A DNA stretch of 61,582 bases from JACTOJ01 sp032335695 (GTDB lineage: Bacteria; Bacillota; Clostridia; Clostridiales; Clostridiaceae). The stretch spans positions 1-61,582 of the forward strand of contig NZ_JACTOJ010000025.1 in assembly GCF_032335695.1 (NCBI RefSeq), read 5' to 3'. Under the pieces are notes generated by a model, which worked only from the letters and a program-made list of their open reading frames with translations, was not told the DNA's origin and searched no databases. The position numbers and the translations under genes are program-made. Each line of letters opens with the position of its first letter. Positions within the stretch are counted from its first letter, which is position 1. Shown here one piece after another: positions 1-7,241 of the stretch.

Positions 1-223
1 TGTTTTTCTTGCCATTTCTTGCATTTGTACCAGCGCTACGCTCATAAGGTGCATATCCTAGATGATCGTCCATTTCAGCTTCTAGCATAGATTGTATTGT
101 GCCTCCTAGCAGATCCTTTAATGCATCCTGAATATCTTCAGCGGACTGAATGTCATACTCATCTAGCAACGCAGCAATAATGTTCTTCTTTCCTTCACTC
201 AGTGTTTCTCTTCTTTTTCCCAT
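1..223 (-). CDS. IS256-family (mutator-type) transposase, N-terminal fragment cut by the window edge
   Basis: The first 74 codons are visible. The protein begins MGKRRETLSEGKKNIIAALL and contains the family's N-terminal hallmark: a stretch of acidic and hydrophobic residues leading to EAEMDDHLGY, then a basic segment rich in N, G and R. The DDE catalytic domain would lie outside the window. The start is supported by a TAGGAGG ribosome site 8 bases upstream (around 233-239). Whether the full gene is intact cannot be judged. Confidence 0.85.
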   Translation of the reverse strand, partial: MGKRRETLSEGKKNIIAALLDEYDIQSAEDIQDALKDLLGGTIQSMLEAEMDDHLGYAPYERSAGTNARNGKKN

Positions 224-296
224 AATAAAACAGCCTCCTATGATATTTATATTTTATCATAGAAAGCTGCTTTTACAGACTTTTTTTCACAGGCTC
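1..296 (-). mobile_element. IS256-family insertion sequence, terminal part
   Basis: This is the transposase start plus the untranslated end of an IS256-type element that continues beyond the window. The stretch 270-296 (on the minus strand starting GAGCCTGTGAAAAAAAGTCT) has the look of a terminal inverted repeat of this family. The partner end is outside the window, so neither the repeat nor a target duplication can be confirmed. Confidence 0.6.
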
Positions 297-551
297 GCAT
301 ATGCTATTATATCGCTATCATAAGAAATTACTGGTCCTCTCAACAGAACATGTTCAGGCTATGTGCCTTTAATTTTATTTATTTCAAAAAGTGTTGAGTT
401 TACTAGTTGTTGAGATTTATCTATTTTTATCTGAATTTGTTTTTCTTGATTTTTAGATTCCAATATAATCTTAAGATAGCTAGAATTTTCATTAATGTAC
501 ATAGTTTTTTTCTTTTATTTTGTGCATCCTTTAATAAATCCTTGTTTTATT
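297..551. other. Gene-poor AT-rich stretch next to the insertion sequence
   Basis: No gene can be supported here. A 47-codon minus-strand frame at 359-502 (starting MYINENSSYLKIIL) has protein-like composition but no ribosome site at a sensible distance. It could be a decayed gene end. Confidence 0.4.
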
Positions 552-653
552 CTAGTTCGACCTGTTGCGTAGATATTGGTGCAGCATTAAAATAAATTTG
601 GACAACAAAAGAAAAACAACTAAGAACATGATTGTAATGTGCCTTTTTCTCAA
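552..653 (-). CDS. Putative 33-aa single-span membrane peptide
   Basis: A TTG codon at 653-651 is preceded by a strong AGGAGG at 663-668 with 9-base spacing. It opens a 33-codon frame ending in TAG at 552-554. The product has a basic start (MRKRHITI), one long hydrophobic segment (MFLVVFLLLSKFILML) and a basic tail ending RNRSN. This is the general form of small membrane peptides such as type I toxins or holin-like effectors. It lies downstream of the GHKL ATPase gene on the same strand, separated by a long hairpin. No antisense RNA or homologue can be recognised by eye. It could also be a chance frame or a leader peptide. Confidence 0.4.
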   Translation of the reverse strand: MRKRHITIMFLVVFLLLSKFILMLHQYLRNRSN

Positions 654-797
654 TTAGTTTTTCCTCCTATAATGCCACTTAATTTTACTTTGTAAAATTG
701 GTCCAAATTATATGATAAAAATATGAAGATCTACCACAAATTTATTAATAGCGATAAATTTAATTATAGTACAAAGTTATAATTAAATTTTCTTTGT

Positions 798-843
798 AAA
801 TATGTAAAGATAAATATCTTTTGATATTTATCTTTACATATTT
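798..843 (-). terminator. 21-bp perfect inverted repeat at the end of the GHKL ATPase gene
   Basis: The arms 798-818 and 823-843 are perfectly complementary around a TTTT loop, and the right arm includes the stop codon of the upstream minus-strand gene. It is very AT-rich and has no strong T-run, so it may be a weak terminator or an RNA-stabilising hairpin. Confidence 0.55.
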
Positions 844-2489
844 GTAGAAGTAGCTTTATTACTATGATTATTATATGCATCTATTATACTTTTTAACTCT
901 ATTACAGGAATTATTTTTCTTGCGCCATACTTTAACATCCATTCATCATTTTCTCTTATTAAGCATAAAGTATTTCCATCTGCTAATGTTCTCTTCTCAT
1001 TCACAAGTAGATCAACCCTCCAACAAATTACATAATCAAATGTATCAAATGGGTGATCATGCTTAAACAAATTGCTCAATATATATTCTATTTCAGCCAA
1101 TACCCTATTGTTATTATTATCTATGCATATCATATCAGTAGAAGATTGGTGCGAATAATGCCCAATTTTACTAATACCTTTAACTAGCTTTTTAGTATCT
1201 TTATTTGACATTAATGCAGTAAATAACAGAGCCACCTGTGATTCATTATCTGGTCTTTTAATTATTGGAATTGAATCAATATTAAGATTTGCCAGTTCAT
1301 TAAAAGATTCTACTCTCTGAATAATTTTTCTTTGCTTTTCGCCTATCTCATATAAAGCTTCCTCTGCCTTTCTCATTTTAAAATACCCTTCATTTGCTAG
1401 AGGTATAATGCATTCATTAATTACCTTTTTAGCTTCTTCCAAAACCCATTTAACCTTTTTATCATTAATATTTGATAAATTATTTCTATCTGCTGTTAAC
1501 TCAAAAGCTTGGGAATTAACTAATAAATGAAAGTGATGAACATTAGGATCTGAAATCAAATCATTTTTCTTTGTAAATGGTATAAAATCTTTCGCTAAAT
1601 ATATTCCGAACCTTGACTTTAGAGTCTCTCCTTGTCGCAATTTTGCAATACTCCTTCTACGATTAACCCCTGATATAGTACCATAAATTTCAAAAGACAC
1701 AAATTCTCCATCAATATTTGTTGGTTTGTGAAATGGTCCAAAATGCCTACAATAATTTACTGTCCTTTTATAAATTGGTTCGCTAAAATCTTTTCTAGGA
1801 TCTTCTTGAGGTTCTGAAAATTGATGGACTCCTGCTATTTCTTCTTTAATGTTACTTATTCTATCTTGAATTAAAATCCTAGGTGCTATCTGCATATTAC
1901 TTATATATTTATGTAATTCCATATAATTTGCAAAATAAGTTTTGAAACTACCTGCTGCGGTAAACCAAAGAACATAATCTTTTACAATCTCAAAATTAAA
2001 ATACTTTTCTGGGTTATCGATTACATAATCCTCTATTAAAATTGTAGTTCCTTTATTTCCACTTTTAGATTCATATCTTTCCACACTATATTCTGGAAGT
2101 ATATTATTACATAATGCCTCCCAAGGTGTTTCCATAACAGCCTTATATGCTTCATTATCTTCTGTTTGCGTATATATGGTTATTCTTTTACTCTTAAAAT
2201 AGGTTTTTGTTCCTAATCCTTTCTCCCCTATTCCTATTAAAGCTTTATCTGAATCGCCCATATTAAAGAATCTATGTATATTATCTAATTCCATTCCTTT
2301 GCCATCATCTTGTATTTCAACTACAAAGTTTCCTGAGGAATTTCTGTCTAATATTATAGATATATTTTTTGCCTCGGCATCATGAGAATTGCTAATTCCT
2401 TCTCGTAATATCTCTAATGGATTTACAATATTTTGGGCTATTTCTTTATATAAGGATATATCTTTTACTTGTGGCTTAAATCTCTGCAT
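834..2489 (-). CDS. GHKL (HSP90-like) ATPase with putative C-terminal nuclease-like domain
   Basis: The N-terminal third is a Bergerat-fold ATP-binding domain. It shows an N-box-like EGISNSHDAEA (near residue 35), the G1 motif DDGKGM (near 65) and a glycine-rich lid GIGEKGLGTKTYF (near 90). Proteins of this sort include HSP90, MutL and MORC. The C-terminal region has a D, then EIEY, then HDHPFDTFDYVICW, a pattern I associate with PD-(D/E)XK-like nuclease domains in bacterial conflict proteins; that is inference. The start at 2489 is preferred over 2501 because GGAG lies 6 bases before ATG. The gene sits between a Gabija-type pair and mobile-element sequence and is divergent from an XRE regulator, which suggests a defence or stress role. 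No substrate is known. Confidence 0.6.
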   Translation of the reverse strand: MQRFKPQVKDISLYKEIAQNIVNPLEILREGISNSHDAEAKNISIILDRNSSGNFVVEIQDDGKGMELDNIHRFFNMGDSDKALIGIGEKGLGTKTYFKSKRITIYTQTEDNEAYKAVMETPWEALCNNILPEYSVERYESKSGNKGTTILIEDYVIDNPEKYFNFEIVKDYVLWFTAAGSFKTYFANYMELHKYISNMQIAPRILIQDRISNIKEEIAGVHQFSEPQEDPRKDFSEPIYKRTVNYCRHFGPFHKPTNIDGEFVSFEIYGTISGVNRRRSIAKLRQGETLKSRFGIYLAKDFIPFTKKNDLISDPNVHHFHLLVNSQAFELTADRNNLSNINDKKVKWVLEEAKKVINECIIPLANEGYFKMRKAEEALYEIGEKQRKIIQRVESFNELANLNIDSIPIIKRPDNESQVALLFTALMSNKDTKKLVKGISKIGHYSHQSSTDMICIDNNNNRVLAEIEYILSNLFKHDHPFDTFDYVICWRVDLLVNEKRTLADGNTLCLIRENDEWMLKYGARKIIPVIELKSIIDAYNNHSNKATSTNM

Positions 2490-2519
2490 ACATATCTCCA
2501 TCCTTAAAAAAATTTTTAA

Positions 2520-2560
2520 AAAATACTATAATGTGTGATTTTCACACATTATAGTATTTT
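2520..2560. promoter_or_regulatory. 19-bp perfect palindrome with mirrored -10 boxes, probable XRE operator
   Basis: The arms 2520-2538 and 2542-2560 are perfectly complementary. Each contains TATAAT, on the plus strand at 2527-2532 and on the minus strand at 2553-2548. It lies between the divergent GHKL ATPase and XRE genes. A dimeric XRE repressor binding here would cover both -10 elements. No good -35 box is seen on either side. Confidence 0.6.
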
Positions 2561-2600
2561 CTTTCATATAAAATTAATACATAATTTCTTAATTTTGAGG

Positions 2601-2837
2601 ATGGTAAGATTGAAGCAAAAGAATATCATTGGGCAAAGAATAAAATATCTACGAATAAATAAAAAAATCACTCAAGAGCAACTAACGGCAAGACTTAATA
2701 TTCAAGGCATTGAGATAGATAGACCCATGATTTCAAGAATTGAATCTCAAACTAGAAATCTGCTTGACTATGAAATCAAAGCCATAGCTAATGCCTTAAA
2801 TGTTAGTATAGAAGATTTATTTAAGAAAAATATTTAA
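2601..2837 (+). CDS. XRE-family helix-turn-helix regulator
   Basis: This small DNA-binding protein consists almost entirely of one XRE/Cro-CI helix-turn-helix domain. IGQRIKYLRINKKITQEQL forms the first two helices, ending in DLFKKNI. The extended loop around IEIDRPMISRIESQTRN is typical of a subgroup of Firmicute XRE proteins. Two starts are possible: ATG at 2601, whose GAGG is too close, or TTG at 2610, with the same GAGG 9 bases away, which may be the true start. It is divergent from the GHKL ATPase gene and probably represses both genes through the palindrome between them (inference). Confidence 0.8.
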   Translation: MVRLKQKNIIGQRIKYLRINKKITQEQLTARLNIQGIEIDRPMISRIESQTRNLLDYEIKAIANALNVSIEDLFKKNI

Positions 2838-3020
2838 AATTAAAAAGATAAATCTTAAAACAACTGGTTATATTGTATCATTCTATATTTAGTTTTTATA
2901 ATATGACTATTAAGTCCAAATTTATCAACTTTTTATTTTTACTTCATTGCCCTAAATCTTTACGTTTATTTTATAAATCAAACTCTTAATGCAAATCCTT
3001 TCACATTTTAATAAGAAATA

Positions 3021-5030
3021 TTAAACTATATTTTTACCGTCTTTAAATCCATAACTTTCTATTAATTTTCGTTCCTCTTTGCTAAGCTGTGGAACAGCCC
3101 AAATCATTAAAAACTTAGCTCTAGTGCTTGCTACATATCCTATTCTCCTATCTTCATCTGTTCCTTCTATCCAATGCTTTTTCCAATGTCCGGATTCACT
3201 ATTAATTGTTTTACTAGATACAACTAGAGTACTATCATAGGTACAACCTTTAGCACCATGAACAGTTGATATCTTTACTAAATTGTCTATTTTAGATTCT
3301 TTACTAAATATAAAAATATCATCTCGTATATTTTTTCCTATATACCACCTTGAAGAAAAAATCTTATCAAAATCTCTTTCTATCTTATCATACTCTTGGA
3401 TTTTCAAATAGTTCTTCTTTATAATGCTCGGTAATTCTTTTCTAGCATCTTCATACCACTTACCATATTTTCTATTATAATTTGTAAGTTTAGTATTAAT
3501 AATACAATCAAGCAAAATATCTCTTAAAAAAATTCTCCAAGCAAATGATGAAATTATATCTTTAGGACAATAATAATTACTTTTGCTATTTCCTCCTTCA
3601 AACCACTTTGAAATCTGTTTTCCCGCGTATTCTAACGATTTTTTCTTAAAACTTGGGCCACCTTTTTCCCATAGCTGAATAGCAGATATTAATAAGTGTT
3701 CTTTATCATTATCTTTATTTCCTAATATTTGATTTTTCAATGAATTCTGCTTTACTATTATGCAACACTTGTCCTGTGATATTCCGAAACGACTAAGTAT
3801 TTTTAAATACTCATTAATCACTTTTTCCACTGTATTATATTCTAGATATAATATACTATTTTCTAAAAACTTATTTTCTTCAATTCCTCGTACTTTATTA
3901 TCCGAATTAATTAATTTGTTAGATAAATCCACGATAGGTTGACAGCTCCTAAAATTATCAGTGAGTTCAAAATGTTTAAAAGTTTCAAGATAATGAGATG
4001 TATATTGAGAATCTAATGCCACTTCCTTAAATTCAAAAATAGATTGATTTATATCCCCAACGAAATGTAATATAGTTCCCTTTTGCCTTAACTTGTTCAG
4101 AATTTCAATTTCCACCCATGATAAATCTTGGCATTCATCAACTATAACCAACGGAAATCTTGTAGATATCTTTTGCGCTATTTTTTCTTTGTCCAATACT
4201 TGATATGCAATAGAGTTCATATCTTCATATGTTACAAATCCATCTTTAAGAAAATTATCTTTACACTTGCGAAATTCATTATAAAAATAACTATTAGAGT
4301 AATACCTGCTGTTATTATATTTTTTTCTATTTTCTATAATATGATTCTGCATTTGCTCACTTTCGTAATATTCGCCTATTGATAAACAAGTCTGATCTAT
4401 CTTTATATAAAAATTCTTTTTGCTCCAATCAAATAATATTTGATGAGCGTATATATCAGATCTTCTCCCACTCTTGCTTATATATGGTATTGAACATTTA
4501 TATTTTTGTAGCCATGGGTTACTGAATATACTTAAATCTGAATCAATTAATCTTAAAGAATGATCTCCATTTTTGCCTGTATAATTAATTTCACTATAAC
4601 CAAACGGTTGAGCAATATATTGATAGATAAAACTACTTAAGGTCCCTATAAAATGCGGATAAAAAGTTGCTTTTTTGCTAAATTGATTAATCCTTTCCTT
4701 TATCACATCAGTAGCATCATTAGTGAAAGTTAGAATAGCAATTCCTCTTTTTGAACTATTATCCCATCTTTTTATTTCATAGGCAGCTTTCATGCCAACC
4801 ACCTCTGTTTTTCCACTTCCAGGACAAGCTTCTAAAAATGTATTTTCATTTATAGAAGCTGAAATATATTGAAGCTGTTTTTGTGTTTTCTCTGATATTC
4901 TGCAATGTTTTGCATATCTGCATATTTCATATGTATCATTATTTTTTAAAAAACATTCATCACATGTCAAATGACTATTTTTATTGCATAAAATTTTTCC
5001 CACTTCATTCTCTATTTCATATTTATTCAC
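3021..5030 (-). CDS. gajB: UvrD-like superfamily 1 helicase, Gabija GajB-type
   Basis: The 669-aa protein shows SF1 helicase motifs in order: Walker A ACPGSGKTE (near residue 70), IVDECQDLSWVE (motif II), VGDINQSIFEF (motif III), DNFRS (motif IV), STVHGAKGCTYD (motif V) and VASTRAK (motif VI). It begins with GTG and overlaps the end of the upstream OLD-family ATPase gene by 8 bases, so the two are translationally coupled. An OLD nuclease followed by a UvrD-like helicase is the known two-gene layout of the Gabija anti-phage system. It is longer than the GajB I remember (around 500 aa). It starts with a Cys-rich segment (C15, C23, C26, C37, C43) that could bind zinc or an Fe-S cluster. No clear terminator follows. 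Confidence 0.8.
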   Translation of the reverse strand: MNKYEIENEVGKILCNKNSHLTCDECFLKNNDTYEICRYAKHCRISEKTQKQLQYISASINENTFLEACPGSGKTEVVGMKAAYEIKRWDNSSKRGIAILTFTNDATDVIKERINQFSKKATFYPHFIGTLSSFIYQYIAQPFGYSEINYTGKNGDHSLRLIDSDLSIFSNPWLQKYKCSIPYISKSGRRSDIYAHQILFDWSKKNFYIKIDQTCLSIGEYYESEQMQNHIIENRKKYNNSRYYSNSYFYNEFRKCKDNFLKDGFVTYEDMNSIAYQVLDKEKIAQKISTRFPLVIVDECQDLSWVEIEILNKLRQKGTILHFVGDINQSIFEFKEVALDSQYTSHYLETFKHFELTDNFRSCQPIVDLSNKLINSDNKVRGIEENKFLENSILYLEYNTVEKVINEYLKILSRFGISQDKCCIIVKQNSLKNQILGNKDNDKEHLLISAIQLWEKGGPSFKKKSLEYAGKQISKWFEGGNSKSNYYCPKDIISSFAWRIFLRDILLDCIINTKLTNYNRKYGKWYEDARKELPSIIKKNYLKIQEYDKIERDFDKIFSSRWYIGKNIRDDIFIFSKESKIDNLVKISTVHGAKGCTYDSTLVVSSKTINSESGHWKKHWIEGTDEDRRIGYVASTRAKFLMIWAVPQLSKEERKLIESYGFKDGKNIV

Positions 5031-6990
5031 CTACATCACCACCACAAGCCCAGATAACAGAATTATATATATACTTAGGCACATTAAATATTTTTATAAT
5101 TTCCTCATAAGTCTCTTTTTTAGCTTTGGAGTCCAAATACACTTGAGATGTCATTTGATCATATTGAGTTTTTACCTTTCCCGCCAACTCCTGAGCAAAC
5201 ATACCCTTACCAAGTTTCTTATCACTTGCTTTTTGATGTATAAACTTTGAATACTCTTGTAATTTTATATTATCAGTATCAGCAATTATTTCATCACATT
5301 TATTTTTGACTTCGCCGTTTTTTGAGTACCACACATCCTTTAAAGCCTTCGCCATAATTTGGGTATTCCCCTCCATCGCTAAATCATATTCAAATGTTTT
5401 TAAGGGGGAGTGATATAATCTAACATATTTACTTATATTTATTTTAGATATTAATTCTAGAGCACTATTTTTACCTTTAATAGTCTCATTTAATTTAGGA
5501 TAAGTATCGATTTTAACCTTTATTATATCTCCATTTTTATCTACTGCATCTAATTCTTCTTTTTCTGGATCATTATCAGTTATTCCTGAACATCTTATTG
5601 GAACTTTTATATTACTATAACTCCCATCTATACTACAGAATAATTTAATAAAGTGCTTAAAATTAATTCCATTTATATTTATAACTGATACTCCTGCTTC
5701 CTCTAAGGAACTTGGTAATTTATTATTTGTATTTACTTTATTATACTTACATAAACATATTTTCGCTAATTCTGGAACAAGCATACTCTCGCTTATTCCT
5801 TCAACCAATATAATACCTTTTGAAAATAGCAACGTAGACTTTGTTACGTCAAGCCATCTGTTTATATAGTTTTTGCTATCGCCTAGTTCTAGTTTACACA
5901 ATGGAGTTGCTTTTATCGATTCATTTCGCTCACATATATGTATCAAGTTATCGATACTTACTGATGATGCTAATATTGGCGAGTGAGTAGTAATGATAAT
6001 TTGAGTATTAGTTTTTTTATTTGCCAACGATTCGAGATATTTTATTAATTTTATTTGCAATTGAGGATGAAGATGTGCTTCTGGCTCTTCTATGAGCAGC
6101 ACTGTAAATATATCCTTTACCTTACCACTAATTTGCAATTCCGCAAATACAGTAGCTATGTATAATAAATTATTATATCCTAAGCTATTAATTGCTATAT
6201 CTCTAAATTTTTTTATATCTGTTGCATTTATTTCAGGAAAAAATACCATTTTAATATTTTCAAGTATTTTATTAAATGAAACATCTGCAAATTGTAAATT
6301 AATACTCTGTCCAAAGATTTCACCCATAGAACTTTTTATATTATAATTAATATCTTCTTTTGCTTTTGATATTTCTTTGTAGTTATTACCTTGATTAGAT
6401 GTTATACTATTATTAAATTCTGAAACCTTTTCTACCAAAACTTTCTCATCATCTTTAGTTTTATATTGGTGCCTTAATAATTTAGCTAATCTCGATTTTT
6501 TACCATTACTTAGCTTTTCCTCGGCATCTCTTAATGGTGGTAAGTAAATACAATCTATACTATCAAAAGTTTCCTCTTCAAAAGCACTGGATTTAGAATC
6601 TCCTCCCCATATATTCTTCCTAAAATATCCCTTCCTATTTGAATTACTATCAACCTCCAAACACAATTTTGCCTTAAAATCAGCATCACACCAAGTTAAA
6701 AATGTTACTTCTTCATCAGAGCTTAATTCTTCAAAGCTTATATTTATTTTGATGTCTTGAGAATACTCATCTTCATTAAATGACTTATAAAAATCATCTT
6801 CATTAATATTCATTTGAGAAAATTCATTTTCTTTTAAAATCATTCTCAAAGCATTTATTATTGTTGTTTTTCCGGAAGCATTCTCACCAACTAATATATT
6901 TAATCCTTTATGTAACTGTATTTCGGATTCATTTTTACAATTTTTATACCCTTCTATAATTAATTTTGATATATACATACCTATTTTCAC
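5023..6990 (-). CDS. gajA: OLD-family ATPase-TOPRIM nuclease, Gabija GajA-type
   Basis: The 655-aa protein has an ABC/RecF-like ATPase half with Walker A LVGENASGKTT (near residue 35), Walker B LLIEEPEAHLHPQ (near 300) and the downstream THSPILASSV. The TOPRIM half has the catalytic Glu strand GIILVEGISE (near 390) and a DxD-like segment GITDNDPEKEE (near 480). OLD-family proteins with this layout are DNA nickases or nucleases, and next to a UvrD-like helicase they form Gabija. The start is uncertain: GTG at 6990 has AAAAGGA very close, and ATG at 6978 has only weak upstream purines. The 250 bp before it contain repeated ACATAT motifs but no convincing promoter. Confidence 0.8.
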   Translation of the reverse strand: MKIGMYISKLIIEGYKNCKNESEIQLHKGLNILVGENASGKTTIINALRMILKENEFSQMNINEDDFYKSFNEDEYSQDIKINISFEELSSDEEVTFLTWCDADFKAKLCLEVDSNSNRKGYFRKNIWGGDSKSSAFEEETFDSIDCIYLPPLRDAEEKLSNGKKSRLAKLLRHQYKTKDDEKVLVEKVSEFNNSITSNQGNNYKEISKAKEDINYNIKSSMGEIFGQSINLQFADVSFNKILENIKMVFFPEINATDIKKFRDIAINSLGYNNLLYIATVFAELQISGKVKDIFTVLLIEEPEAHLHPQLQIKLIKYLESLANKKTNTQIIITTHSPILASSVSIDNLIHICERNESIKATPLCKLELGDSKNYINRWLDVTKSTLLFSKGIILVEGISESMLVPELAKICLCKYNKVNTNNKLPSSLEEAGVSVININGINFKHFIKLFCSIDGSYSNIKVPIRCSGITDNDPEKEELDAVDKNGDIIKVKIDTYPKLNETIKGKNSALELISKINISKYVRLYHSPLKTFEYDLAMEGNTQIMAKALKDVWYSKNGEVKNKCDEIIADTDNIKLQEYSKFIHQKASDKKLGKGMFAQELAGKVKTQYDQMTSQVYLDSKAKKETYEEIIKIFNVPKYIYNSVIWACGGDVGE

Positions 6991-7110
6991 ATCCTTTTAA
7001 TTTAAGATAAAGTACATATTTTAAAACATATATGTAAACATATTACTATTTTACAATCACAATATGCTTTTTTCAATACATATCAATTTAAACTTTAGAA
7101 TACAACAAAA

Positions 7111-7138
7111 AGGCTATAATCCTTTTTGACTATAGCCT
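7111..7138 (-). terminator. Rho-independent terminator of the element-borne topB operon
   Basis: On the minus strand AGGCTATA and TATAGCCT pair around a 12-base loop, followed by TTTTTG. It lies 104 bases past the topB stop codon and ends the recombinase-topB transcript before gajA. Confidence 0.7.
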
Positions 7139-7241
7139 AGTTAAACCATTTCTATTTATTTTTGATCCTTGATTTTTTACAATATCAAATAACTGTTATT
7201 TCATGTATAATAACAATTTTAGAAGACTTCTTTTATTGTAT

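Noticed and set aside
359..502. 47-codon minus-strand frame downstream of the small membrane peptide
   Set aside because: Protein-like composition but no ribosome site and no recognisable homology; left as a note rather than a gene.
407..595. 62-codon plus-strand frame rich in F, I and L
   Set aside because: It has no ribosome site and runs antisense to the better supported 33-aa peptide frame; its composition simply reflects AT-rich DNA.
5023..6990. GajA-type protein as a RecF or SMC repair ATPase
   Set aside because: A TOPRIM domain follows the ATPase and a UvrD-like helicase gene overlaps it, which fits the OLD/Gabija layout and not RecF.
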